Assembly (NCBI GenBank): GCA_946998205.1
Contig: CAMPYJ010000006.1
Coordinates: 1 to 64,000 of the forward strand
Source of the DNA: an uncultured Prevotella sp.
GTDB lineage: Bacteria > Bacteroidota > Bacteroidia > Bacteroidales > Bacteroidaceae
DNA length: 64,000 bases
Reading direction: 5' to 3'
The notes below the pieces were generated by a model, which worked only from the letters and a program-made list of their open reading frames with translations, did no database searches and had not been told where the DNA came from. Each line of letters starts with the position of its first letter. Position 1 is the first letter of the stretch. Position numbers and translations under genes: made by a program. Below, in pieces: positions 9,605 to 18,075 of this stretch.

Positions 9605-11929
9605 ATGCGAAACAGAACCTCTACCCTATTATTTGCCCTCCTATTGTGGCTAAGCGCATTTGGCGCGCCTGTGAGCAAACAAAAGGCTCAAAAGTTGGTG
9701 GAAAACTTCTTGAAAGAAAATCTGCCGAGTAGTTATCAACCTACGCGTGCCGGCAAGAACGCCTTGAAAGCGGTGGACGCTACTCCATTCTACTACGTCT
9801 TCAGCATTGGAAGCCAAAAAGGATTTGTCATTGCCTCTGCGGATGACAGAACCGAACCCATTTTCGGATACACGCTGAATGGAAAGTTTGACAAGGCGAA
9901 TTTGCCCGAAGGACTCTGTGACTTGCTCTCTTATTACGCAAAAGAGTTACAACTGCTCGAGCAACGAGGAGAAACGGCGACACACCTTGCCACAAGGGCA
10001 GGCAACAACCGCACCCCCATTGAACAACTCATGGAAACGCGATGGAATCAAGGAATGCCCTACAACAACAACTGTCCCATGGATGGCGAGGACAGAAGCG
10101 TCACGGGATGCGTAGCAACAGCAATGGCGCAAATCATGTACTACCACAAATCTCCACAAAACACGTTAGCAAAACCCATTGAGGCTTATACCACAGAAAC
10201 GAAAAAAATCCAATGTGAGGCACTGGAGCCCACCTCGTTTGAATGGGAGATCATGCTTCCCTCCTACCAAGACAACCTGCAAAAAGAGAGTGAGGAGGCG
10301 GTGGCAAAACTGATGAGATATGTGGGACAGTCGCTAAAGATGGACTATTCCGCAGAGGCATCGAGTTCAAACTCCGGCAATTGCGTCTCGGCATTGTCCA
10401 ATTACTTCGGCTACTCTAAAGGAATGAAGTTGGTACAACGAAGCGACTATGCGTATGAAGAGTGGAACAACTTGATATACAACGAGCTAAAGAACAACCG
10501 ACCCGTGTATTACAGCGCAGCAACACAGCACCGAAGCGGTCATGCCTTTGTGTGTGACGGGTACAAGGAGGGCGACTTCTTTCACATCAACTGGGGATGG
10601 GGTGGCATGTCCGACGGCTATTACCGCTTGTCGGTGTTACGTCCCAATCAGGCGGGCATAGGAGGCAACGCCGATGCCTACGCCTTGAACCAAGATGCAA
10701 TCATTGGCATCAAGCCAGCAACAGAAGCAGAAACGACACCCGTCGTACTCACCGCACACAAATTAGAGATGAACCCAACTGACATCACAAGGACTGACAA
10801 GACGTGGGACTTCGATGACATCAGCCTTTCCGTGATGTTTACCAACCGTTGTGGCACAGACTTCGATGGAAAGATCGGCGTGGGATTGTTTAAGGACAAC
10901 AAGCTGGTTTCGGTACTGGTAGAAACGGATCAGCAGTACTCCAACGATCCATACACTGCCAGTGGAATGGACTTTTCTGGAGTATCTTTTGGAGAAGGCC
11001 TTGACAATGGTGCGTATCAACTGAAGGCTATCTACCAAGTAGATGGAGAGACAGAATGGAAAGTGAGCGAAGACGGAGACAAGAAAAGAATTGACATCAC
11101 CATTACCGACACGCAACTCAAGCAAACCACTGCCGATAATCGTCCAAAATTAGAGGTGAAAGAGGTGAAGATGAAAGGAAGTAAAGAGATTGGTGTGCCA
11201 CTGACGCTCACACTGACAGTAGAGAACAAGGGCGGCGATTGCAACGAAAAATGGAACTTCTACCTCGACAACCAGAAAGTAGCCATCGTTGGCGCATATA
11301 TCGCAGCCAACGCCACCAACAGCATTGAGATAATAATCAAACCACAAAAAGAGGGAACGCTGTCCTATTATCTTAAACGACCCGATGGTAGCAAGTTATA
11401 TACGGGTACCATAGAGGTGGGACATTATGCCAACAAAGAGCTGCCCAAGGTTGAAATCAAACCCAACCTCGGCAAAGACGAAACTATCGAGGCTCCCACG
11501 CTCACGGGAACGATAGAAGTGACCAACGATGAAGCTGGCACATACGCCAACGGCATCGATTTGGTTTTGTACAAAATAATGAAGGGAACCGACCAAGGGT
11601 ATCCTGTGGAGACCTATCAGATTGAACAAGAGATTGCTGGCAACACAACCGTTACTCTGCCTTTCACTTTCAACAGCATTGAAGACGGCGCCAGCTATTT
11701 CATCTTTGCCTGGGAATACAGAAACAACACGAGACACCTCGCAGGGAAAACTTTTGCCTACAAAGCAAAATTCCTGCCAAGCGGCATCGGCTCAACCGAG
11801 AAGACTGCCCGTCAAGACCATCTGCCCATATACAACCTCAGCGGTGTGAAGGTGGGCACAGGCTGGAAAGCCCTCCAGCATTTGCCAAAGGGCGTATATA
11901 TAATAGGTGGAAAGAAAGTGACAAGATAA
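9605..11929 (+). CDS. C10 family (streptopain-like) cysteine protease
   Basis: Secreted cysteine protease related to SpeB and interpain A. A signal peptide (residues 1-20, ending SAFGA) is followed by a Spi-type pro-domain (about 21-130) that keeps the zymogen inactive. The peptidase C10 domain then has catalytic Cys169 in SVTGCVATAMAQIMYY and His313 in SGHAFVCDGY, with the HINWGWGG loop after it. Residues about 375-730 form beta-rich Ig-like repeats typical of the long Bacteroidales members. The protein ends in IYNLSGVKV...LPKGVYIIGGKKV, a short C-terminal signature also seen at the end of the LRR protein at 14870. It resembles the tail of a type IX secretion signal but is too short for certainty. 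Likely role: extracellular proteolysis, possibly virulence. Confidence 0.92.
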   Translation: MRNRTSTLLFALLLWLSAFGAPVSKQKAQKLVENFLKENLPSSYQPTRAGKNALKAVDATPFYYVFSIGSQKGFVIASADDRTEPIFGYTLNGKFDKANLPEGLCDLLSYYAKELQLLEQRGETATHLATRAGNNRTPIEQLMETRWNQGMPYNNNCPMDGEDRSVTGCVATAMAQIMYYHKSPQNTLAKPIEAYTTETKKIQCEALEPTSFEWEIMLPSYQDNLQKESEEAVAKLMRYVGQSLKMDYSAEASSSNSGNCVSALSNYFGYSKGMKLVQRSDYAYEEWNNLIYNELKNNRPVYYSAATQHRSGHAFVCDGYKEGDFFHINWGWGGMSDGYYRLSVLRPNQAGIGGNADAYALNQDAIIGIKPATEAETTPVVLTAHKLEMNPTDITRTDKTWDFDDISLSVMFTNRCGTDFDGKIGVGLFKDNKLVSVLVETDQQYSNDPYTASGMDFSGVSFGEGLDNGAYQLKAIYQVDGETEWKVSEDGDKKRIDITITDTQLKQTTADNRPKLEVKEVKMKGSKEIGVPLTLTLTVENKGGDCNEKWNFYLDNQKVAIVGAYIAANATNSIEIIIKPQKEGTLSYYLKRPDGSKLYTGTIEVGHYANKELPKVEIKPNLGKDETIEAPTLTGTIEVTNDEAGTYANGIDLVLYKIMKGTDQGYPVETYQIEQEIAGNTTVTLPFTFNSIEDGASYFIFAWEYRNNTRHLAGKTFAYKAKFLPSGIGSTEKTARQDHLPIYNLSGVKVGTGWKALQHLPKGVYIIGGKKVTR

Positions 11930-11966
11930 GTGGCGGCGCGGCGACATGGCCATCCTCGGCAGGTCA

Positions 11967-12971
11967 TCAGAACTGTTCGAGGATGGCGATGCGCTTTTCC
12001 GTGTCGGGATGCGTGGAGAAGAGCGAGTTCATAAAGCCCATCAGGCCCGGTGACATTTCATCCGGCCGCACGATGAAGAGCTGAGCCACGTCTTGCTGTT
12101 TGACGTCATCCAGTCCCGGGTCTTGCGACAACTTGCGCAAGGCGTTGGCCAGCGCCATGGGATTGCCGCACAGCTCTGCCCCACCGGCGTCTGCCATGTA
12201 CTCGCGCTTGCGAGAGATGGCGAAGCGGGTGACGATGGTGAAGAAGTAGGCGATGGCGCAACAAACCAATCCCACGACGAGGATGACCAGGAACGACAGT
12301 CCGTTACCCTTCTCGTCGTTGTTTCTGCGCGAGCCGCCACCCCACCACATCGCATGATACAACATGCGCACCACCATGGACATCACCGTGGCGACGATGC
12401 CCACGAAGATGATGCTCACCACCAGCAGGCGCGTGTCGTTGTTGCGGATGTGGGTGAGCTCGTGAGCCACCACGCCGGAGAGTTCCTCGTCGCTGAGACG
12501 GTTGATGATGCCCGTGGTGAGCGTCACGGTGTAGGTCTTGGCGTTGATGCCGCTGGCGAAGGCGTTCAGCTGCGCGTCGTCCACCACGTTAATCTTGGGC
12601 ATGTCCATGCCGCAGGCCATGCAGAGGTTTTCCACGATGTTGTACACGCGCGGGTTCTCGCGCCGCGTGAGCGGACGGGCTCCCGTGGCATGCTGAATCA
12701 TCGACACGTTGGAGAAATAAGCGACGGCGAACCAAACGCCCACCCCGATGACGACCCAGGGAATGGCCTGAAGGAAATAAGCGTTCACCTCTCCGACGTT
12801 GAGGGTGTGCACCACTTCGCCGTTCACGTCGTAATAGCCCCCGCCTAAGTAGTTGAGCAGCGCCAGAAAAATCCAAATCATCACCAGGATGATGACGGGA
12901 AACGCCAGCAGCAACAACACGCTCATGATGTTGTTGCGGCGTATCTGCGTTTGAATGCCTACGTATCTCAT
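11967..12971 (-). CDS. htpX: M48 family zinc metalloprotease (HtpX-like)
   Basis: Integral-membrane metalloprotease implicated in membrane-protein quality control. Two N-terminal transmembrane segments (about residues 16-42 and 68-88) precede the active-site helix HELTH (His170 to His174), followed by further hydrophobic segments and the downstream REYMADAGGAEL, which carries the third zinc ligand. The 334-aa length is slightly longer than E. coli HtpX. It begins 3 nt after the lemA stop. The LemA-HtpX pair is a common gene neighbourhood, supporting both calls. Confidence 0.92.
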   Translation of the reverse strand: MRYVGIQTQIRRNNIMSVLLLLAFPVIILVMIWIFLALLNYLGGGYYDVNGEVVHTLNVGEVNAYFLQAIPWVVIGVGVWFAVAYFSNVSMIQHATGARPLTRRENPRVYNIVENLCMACGMDMPKINVVDDAQLNAFASGINAKTYTVTLTTGIINRLSDEELSGVVAHELTHIRNNDTRLLVVSIIFVGIVATVMSMVVRMLYHAMWWGGGSRRNNDEKGNGLSFLVILVVGLVCCAIAYFFTIVTRFAISRKREYMADAGGAELCGNPMALANALRKLSQDPGLDDVKQQDVAQLFIVRPDEMSPGLMGFMNSLFSTHPDTEKRIAILEQF

Positions 12972-12974
12972 GCC

Positions 12975-13538
12975 TTAAAACTTCACCTCCGGTGCCTTTT
13001 CAATCTCCGCGCGCTGTTCGGGAGCCACCTCGTACATGGGTTCGCGCTTAAAGCCAAACATGTTGGCGAAGAGGTTGGAAGGGAACGTCTGCACGGCGTT
13101 GTTCAGCTCGCGCGTCGTCGTGTTGAAGTAGCGGCGCACGGCAGAGAGCTTATTCTCAATGTCGGCAATCTCGCCCTGCAGCTGCATGAAGTTCTGGTTG
13201 GCCTTGAGCTCGGGATAAGCCTCCAAAGACACGCGCAAGCCCGCCAAGGCTTGCGTCAGTGCGCCGTCGGCCTTCATCTTCTCGTCGATGGTCGCGGCTC
13301 CCATACCCATGGCGCGGGCCTCGGTGACGCGCTGCAGCACCTGCTTCTCGTGGTCGGCGTAACCTTTCACGGCACCCACCAGCTGAGGAATCAGGTCGGC
13401 GCGCTGCTTAAGCTGCACGTCGATGTTGGCGAACGCATTCTCACGGTTGTTGCGCAACCGCACCAAGTTGTTATAGATGCCTACGCATCCCAGCACAAGT
13501 AGCACGATGACTACCAAAATGACAATTCCTGTTACCAT
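12975..13538 (-). CDS. lemA: LemA family protein
   Basis: A 187-aa membrane-anchored protein with one N-terminal transmembrane helix (VTGIVILVVIVLLVLGCVGI) and a long helical domain. The conserved NRENAFANIDVQLKQRADLIPQLV and LEAYPELKANQNFMQLQGEI segments are diagnostic of LemA. The ATG at 13536-13538 was chosen because it places the membrane helix at the N-terminus; the longer frame upstream has no such homology. Function is poorly defined; pairing with an M48 protease suggests an envelope role. A -7-like TATATTTG lies on the minus strand at 13571-13578. Confidence 0.93.
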   Translation of the reverse strand: MVTGIVILVVIVLLVLGCVGIYNNLVRLRNNRENAFANIDVQLKQRADLIPQLVGAVKGYADHEKQVLQRVTEARAMGMGAATIDEKMKADGALTQALAGLRVSLEAYPELKANQNFMQLQGEIADIENKLSAVRRYFNTTTRELNNAVQTFPSNLFANMFGFKREPMYEVAPEQRAEIEKAPEVKF

Positions 13539-13570
13539 AGTTCCATTTGTTTGATTGCTTGTTGGATGAG

Positions 13571-13578
13571 CAAATATA
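13571..13578 (-). promoter_or_regulatory. lemA-htpX promoter -7 box
   Basis: Reads TATATTTG on the minus strand, 32 nt before the chosen lemA start, which supports that start over the longer frame. No clear -33 element was seen. Confidence 0.5.
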
Positions 13579-13738
13579 ATTAAAAGTTGCGGAAATCTCC
13601 CTGATTTAATGTTTATTAGGAAAAAATCGGAAAGAAAGCGGAGCGGGGCATGCGCGGCGGCCGTCATCCCGCGTCAGAAAACCAAGCCGCGCTTTCCCGC
13701 GGCAAGAGACGGCGGCAACACTGCGCACCCCCGGCCCG

Positions 13739-14182
13739 TCATCCCCTGAGCAGCCTCATCACCTTCAGAAAGTAGTGACGCGTGCCGCGCTCGCTGTAAT
13801 TAGGCCCCCCGTTCCACGAACGCACGGCTTTCTCGATGCTGTTGTCCGGGTTGCGCTCCGATTGAATCAACAGGAACATCTCTTTCGACTTTGCCACGCT
13901 CAGACGGTCTGACAGCTTGTAACGTTTCTTGCTGCCGCGTCTTCTCAAGATTTCATTGCATTCTGCGACGAGCACCGGCGTGATCTGCATCACGCCGACA
14001 GAGTTTCCGCTCCTCGCGTTGACATCACCATGACTCTCTACTTGAATGATTGCCTCCATCACCGGAGACCAATCGAAATTGCTTGTCGCACCGGCGTCGT
14101 TCTTTTGCCCTGCCAAAACGGTACCAGGAAGAAAGAGCGAGAAAGCCCATGCCGCAAAAACAATCTTTTTTATTCTCTCCAT
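13739..14182 (-). CDS. Small lytic transglycosylase (SLT-type)
   Basis: A 147-aa exported protein with a signal peptide (MERIKKIVFAAWAFSLFLPG, cleavage after VLA) and a goose-lysozyme/SLT-like fold. The catalytic Glu49 is in QVESHGD, followed by SVGVMQITP, the usual SLT core; SWNGGPNY near the end is the third family motif. The start at 14182 gives a clean signal peptide; the frame is open further upstream but without one. Predicted to cleave peptidoglycan glycan strands in the periplasm. A MITE-like copy lies 136 bp upstream. Confidence 0.85.
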   Translation of the reverse strand: MERIKKIVFAAWAFSLFLPGTVLAGQKNDAGATSNFDWSPVMEAIIQVESHGDVNARSGNSVGVMQITPVLVAECNEILRRRGSKKRYKLSDRLSVAKSKEMFLLIQSERNPDNSIEKAVRSWNGGPNYSERGTRHYFLKVMRLLRG

Positions 14183-14317
14183 ACTTACTTGTTTATGGAG
14201 CCTGGGCTTGGCAACGCTCTTGCCAGACATGCCCGGGATGACAGCTGTGTGAGAATGTCCTACTGACCATCCGGCCCCGTTAGATACTTAGTGAATGGCG
14301 TGGTTATAATCACTTTA

Positions 14318-14576
14318 GGGTTGTTCTATAAATTACCACCGTAAAGTTTTTTATGTCAGTTTTTTTTTACGTTTTGTCATCTTGTGGACTCTTTTTATAT
14401 AAAACAGGCTGCGCCTCAACAATTCAAACAAGTTTGATTATATTCGGCTTGCTCCGTTTTTTGGTTCAATTTTCTTGTTCGTTCAGTCGTATGGCTCGCC
14501 ATACTCCTTCACGCACAAACACATTGACCTAAAAAATAGTCTTGCAATCTGTCAAAGCTAATTTATAGAACCGCCC
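14318..14576 (+). mobile_element. MITE-like element, copy 1 (long form)
   Basis: About 259 bp, with a degenerate left terminus (GGGTTGTTCTATAAATTA) and a right terminus ending in TAGAACCGCCC. Its interior carries the family hairpin (CAATTTxxTTGTTCG..GTATGGCTCGCCATAC..). It also has an extra ~60-bp block (about 14394-14455: TATAAAACAGGCTGCGCCTC...) shared only with the copy at 49516. Flanks TTTA/TTAA are not a perfect duplication. A stray terminus-like TAGAACCGTCCTATAA follows at 14581. The rest of 14183-14869 has no gene. Confidence 0.85.
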
Positions 14577-14869
14577 TTAATAGAACCGTCCTATAAAAAA
14601 AACGCCATTTCTACCCTTATCGCTGCAAAGGTATGAAAAAAAAGGCGAACGGGCAAGCCATTCAGCCTTTTTAAGTATTCTTCCCAAAATGTAAGAATCT
14701 GATTTTTTGACGGTTATCTCCCTTCAGCCGTCTGCCGCTGGCATTCCCGGATAATCGGAATACGTTGGAGATGGCCTTTGCGCCCATGCGGAAGCGCCCT
14801 CCGGTCATCCCGACCGTAAGGCGCTCTCCATCGTTCGTTCATCGGCGCTCGCACCCATGCGCGGCGCGT

Positions 14870-16531
14870 TCACCTCGCCACCTTGCGCGCGCTGCTTGTG
14901 CCGTCGCCTCTCATCTCTCTGACAAGGTACACGCCACGCGCGGGCTCGGCGCTGAGCCGCTGTCCGCTGAGGTTGTAATACAGGCGGCGCGCCACATGGC
15001 CAGAACCTCCTGAGCGCAGGCGGTTGACGCCCAATGCGGTTTTCTCGGATACCTTCCAGCCCTTCTTCTCCGCCTCGGCCTTGTGCACGTCGGCGCCGTT
15101 GCGGCACGAGTACGCCAGCTGATCGCTCCACTTAACGCCTTCGACGGGCTTCTTGCCGTTGACGTCGGGCAAAGCCGCGATAATCTTGTTCAACTCCGCG
15201 TCGGCGATGGCGTTGTCCTGAAGGAAAAGCCCGCGCAGGTGTTTCTTGCCCTGAACGTCCAGCGCGGCGAGCTTGTTATGCTGGGCCGCCACCAGATGGA
15301 GGTATTGGTTGGCCGACAAATCCAGGCGGGCAATCTCATTGCTGTCGCAACTGAGGTAGTACACGCTCGGGTTTTTAGAGACGTCGAGGGTCGTCAACTG
15401 GTTGTTGCCTACATTGAAATCATACAGGCGAGGGTTGTGGCTCACGTCGACGCCGGTGAGCCGGTTGTGCTCGGCATAAAGCGTGTTGACCATCTTGTTG
15501 GCCGTGACGTCCAGCTCGGAGAGGTTGTTGTAAGAAACGCGCAGCAAGGCCAGCTGCGGCTGCTCGCTTACGCTGATCGCCGACAGGTTGTTGTGCTCCA
15601 CGTTCACCCAACGCAAGTTGCGGTTGACCGTCAAGTCCAGCTCACCCAATTTGTTGTTGTACAGGTACAAGCCGGTGAGCTGAAACAAGGGTGTGAGGTC
15701 TACGCTCTCCAGCTGGTTGAAACTCAGGTTGAGCAGGTCCAACGTGTTCCTCAGCGGAAACTCGATGGTTTTAATCTCATTGTGGTCGGCGTACAGTTTC
15801 TTCAAGGCCGGTACGCCGGTGAGGTCGAGCGTCTTGATCTTGTTTCCCGAGCAAGAAAGCTCATCAAGTTTTTTCAACCCCGTGACGTCGATGCCGGTCA
15901 ACTCGTTGTCGCCGCAGCTCACGTCCACCAGTACGGTGTTCTCGCCCTTGGGCAGCAACAGCTGCGTGAGCCGGTTGCCGGACACGTCGACCTTCGACAG
16001 GTTCTTCATGCCTCCGCAATCCATCTTGCCCGGAATCTTGTTGTCACTGAGGTCGATGACCTTCAGGTCCTTGCAGCCGGAGAGGTCCATCTCGTTTTCG
16101 ATTTTATTTTTCGCAGCGTACAGTCCGGTCATCTTCGTCATGTGCGACACGTCCAGGCGCTTGATGTTGTTTTCATAGATTTTAAGTGACAGAATGTTCG
16201 GACAACCGCTCAAATCCATCTCCTCGATCTCTTGTGCGACGGCGATGATTTGTACGAAATCGCCATACAGCTTCACCTGCCTTCCCCTCACGTAATCGAT
16301 GCAAAACTGCGGTTTGTAATACTCCTTGAGAACGCCGTCGCCCCAATCCACTACGAAGCTGCCGGCTGCCACCAGTCCCACTTTCACAGGCTTGTTCACA
16401 TGTGCCTCGCCATAGGTAAACACTGCTGCCGGCTTGGCGGTTCCAGCTGCCGCCGGCGTGACAGCACCAGCCACCATGAGCGACCAGGACGCACTGGTAA
16501 AGAGTGCGAACATGAGTAAAATTTTCTTCAT
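14870..16531 (-). CDS. Secreted leucine-rich-repeat protein
   Basis: A 553-aa exported protein. The signal peptide (MKKILLMFALFTSASWSLMV, then AGA) decides the ATG at 16529-16531. After a short beta domain (FTYGEAHVNKPVKVGL.., about 35-85) come roughly 16 leucine-rich repeats of 20-22 residues (LxxLxCSxNxIxxLDLTxxPxL type, about 90-460), each with Asn-ladder positions. The C-terminus reads YYNLSGQRLS..ARGVYLV, the same short tail pattern as the C10 protease. Probably a surface or secreted adhesin or binding protein; the ligand is unknown. No operon partner is visible. Upstream are three 22-bp repeats and a stretch with no gene. Confidence 0.88.
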   Translation of the reverse strand: MKKILLMFALFTSASWSLMVAGAVTPAAAGTAKPAAVFTYGEAHVNKPVKVGLVAAGSFVVDWGDGVLKEYYKPQFCIDYVRGRQVKLYGDFVQIIAVAQEIEEMDLSGCPNILSLKIYENNIKRLDVSHMTKMTGLYAAKNKIENEMDLSGCKDLKVIDLSDNKIPGKMDCGGMKNLSKVDVSGNRLTQLLLPKGENTVLVDVSCGDNELTGIDVTGLKKLDELSCSGNKIKTLDLTGVPALKKLYADHNEIKTIEFPLRNTLDLLNLSFNQLESVDLTPLFQLTGLYLYNNKLGELDLTVNRNLRWVNVEHNNLSAISVSEQPQLALLRVSYNNLSELDVTANKMVNTLYAEHNRLTGVDVSHNPRLYDFNVGNNQLTTLDVSKNPSVYYLSCDSNEIARLDLSANQYLHLVAAQHNKLAALDVQGKKHLRGLFLQDNAIADAELNKIIAALPDVNGKKPVEGVKWSDQLAYSCRNGADVHKAEAEKKGWKVSEKTALGVNRLRSGGSGHVARRLYYNLSGQRLSAEPARGVYLVREMRGDGTSSARKVAR

Positions 16532-16606
16532 ACTACCTCTCATTTTTAATCATTTATACATATCGGTTAAAATTCAATATTCAGCCCTTACCGCAAACGC
16601 CTGCGG

Positions 16607-16680
16607 TTTGGAGTGCGAACCCATGGGGTTTGGAGTGCGAACCCATGAAGTTTGGAGTGCGAACCCATGAAGTTTGGAGT
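16607..16680. repeat. 22-bp tandem repeat
   Basis: Three full units and one 8-bp partial unit of TTTGGAGTGCGAACCCATGA plus AG; the first unit ends GGGG instead of GAAG. It lies between the LRR gene and tRNA-His, about 75 bp upstream of the LRR start. The rest of 16681-16990 holds no supportable gene. Confidence 0.9.
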
Positions 16681-16994
16681 GGCGGCGGCACCAAGGGCCG
16701 TCCGCACATCAGCTACATCCCTCATCCCGCATGCGCGATGGCGGAATTCAATACTCTACGCCGACACAGACGCGGCAACGAGACGCCGCGCACAACCGGC
16801 ACGTTACAGGATGCGTGTCGTTACGCCTACAAAAATACACAAATACCACTAATAAAACAACTGTTCGTAATATTTTTATCGCATTTACATTCAAAACAAC
16901 ACCTTTAAACTTCGTTTTGTTCCATGTCGTCATGTTGACTCATCGTCAGGAGAGAAGAAATGGCAGTAAGTTTTCCGTGGTGAGAATGGTTTTA

Positions 16995-17009
16995 GGGCGG
17001 TTCTATAAA
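16995..17009 (+). repeat. Solo terminus of the MITE-like family
   Basis: GGGCGGTTCTATAAA matches the first 15 bases of the MITE-like terminus, with no element body attached. It adjoins the tRNA terminator. Confidence 0.6.
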
Positions 17010-17013
17010 AGCA

Positions 17014-17052
17014 ACAAGCGGAAAGCCTTTGCTTATCGGGCTTTCCGCTTGT
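17014..17052 (-). terminator. Terminator downstream of tRNA-His
   Basis: Perfect 14-bp stem (ACAAGCGGAAAGCC with GGCTTTCCGCTTGT) and an 11-nt loop, immediately after the 3' end of tRNA-His on its strand. Confidence 0.75.
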
Positions 17053-17062
17053 TTGTGGGATG

Positions 17063-17136
17063 GGTGGCAGGTGGGACTCGAACCCACGACATTCAGAACC
17101 ACAATCTGACGCTCTAACCAACTGAACTACGGCCAC
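17063..17136 (-). tRNA. tRNA-His (GTG)
   Basis: The 74-nt cloverleaf reads GTGGCCGTAGTTCAG at the 5' end, an anticodon loop TTGTGGT (anticodon GTG) closed by TCAGA/TCTGA, and the T-arm GTGGGTTCGAGTCCCAC. The base before G1 is G, as expected for the G-1 of tRNA-His. CCA is not encoded. Acceptor pair 6-67 reads C opposite T, a mismatch. The promoter (17176-17207) and terminator (17014-17052) are both visible. Confidence 0.95.
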
Positions 17137-17175
17137 CATGTATATATTACTTGCTTCCTCACTTGGAAGCGGTTG

Positions 17176-17207
17176 CAAAGATACGGGATTTATTTGTTCC
17201 CACCAAA
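17176..17207 (-). promoter_or_regulatory. tRNA-His promoter (-7 and -33)
   Basis: On the minus strand TTTG (17204-17207) and TATCTTTG (17176-17183) are separated by 20 nt, a good match to the Bacteroidetes housekeeping promoter, about 40 nt upstream of the tRNA. Confidence 0.7.
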
Positions 17208-17449
17208 CAAAATCCCGTATTTTTTCATCAGTTTTCTACGACTCGTTGATTTGAAGAGGCCGTTCGTTGTCAAGAAAAACCAGATTCTGTGTTTCAATAA
17301 CGAAATGAGCGAAAAGAAACGAATCTGATTGTTTGAAATCAATGAGCGGCAGCGCTCACCGAATGAAGACCAATTTGGCGAAGACACGCGGCATGTCCCT
17401 GTCGGCAGATTTGTTTCACTGGCAGAACGCTGGCGTTGGTTTTTGTTAA

Positions 17450-17640
17450 GGGAGGTTCTATAAATTACCGCCGGAAAGTTTTTTATTTCAGTCGTTTTAC
17501 GTTTTGACATCTTGCGGACTCTTTTTGAGGTCAATTTGCTTGTTCGTTCAGTCGTATAGCTCGCCATACTCGCTCACTCACAAAAAAATTGACCCCAAAA
17601 AAGTCTAACAGTCTGTCAAAGCTAATTTATCGAACCGCCC
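17450..17640 (+). mobile_element. MITE-like element, copy 2 (short form)
   Basis: 191 bp. Left end GGGAGGTTCTATAAATTA, right end TAATTTATCGAACCGCCC, with the central palindrome GTATAGCTCGCCATAC. Flanks are TTAA on the left and TTGA on the right. It sits between tRNA-His and secG, ending 26 bp after the secG stop codon. The remaining gap 17208-17449 has no gene. Confidence 0.88.
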
Positions 17641-17666
17641 TTGAATGAAAGAGGCGTGTCTGTTTT

Positions 17667-18071
17667 CTACTTTGCCGGTGTCACTGGAACTTTCGGGGCT
17701 GCTGGTGCCTGCCGTGCGGCGGGTGTAGCCTGTCCGCCTGTCGCCGGAGCTTGTTGCTGGCTTGTTCCGAACCCCGGCGTGTTGTTCGGGTTGGTGGTCT
17801 GTGTCTCCGTGGCAGTTTTCTCCAACACGCTCTGGCTGTTGCTTGCTCGTGGAGCCACATAGGCGCATGCCACGCTCAGTACGACCATGGCGACGGCCAG
17901 GCCCCAGGTGGCTTTTTCGATGAAGTCTGTCGTTTTTCTGACGCCCATGATGGCGTTTGAAGATGAGAAGTTGGACGCCAAGCCGCCTCCTTTTGACTCT
18001 TGGATCAGCACGATTCCCACCATCAACAAGGACGCAAGAACGATGAGTCCAACGAATAATGTGTACATCAT
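17667..18071 (-). CDS. secG: Preprotein translocase subunit SecG
   Basis: A 134-aa inner-membrane subunit of the SecYEG channel. Two transmembrane helices (about residues 4-22 and 55-73) flank the conserved QESKGGGLASNFSSSNAIMG loop. The C-terminal half is a Pro/Ala/Gln/Thr-rich tail common in Bacteroidetes SecG. It is the last gene of a leftward run with the TPR protein, lptE and the sigma-54 activator, a conserved Bacteroidales order. The start could be either of the first two Met residues. Confidence 0.95.
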   Translation of the reverse strand: MMYTLFVGLIVLASLLMVGIVLIQESKGGGLASNFSSSNAIMGVRKTTDFIEKATWGLAVAMVVLSVACAYVAPRASNSQSVLEKTATETQTTNPNNTPGFGTSQQQAPATGGQATPAARQAPAAPKVPVTPAK

Positions 18072-18075
18072 TTTC

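Noticed and set aside
15083..16189. 368-codon plus-strand frame within the LRR gene
   Set aside because: Antisense image of the leucine-rich repeats (periodic Val/Gln/Leu pattern); no independent start signals.
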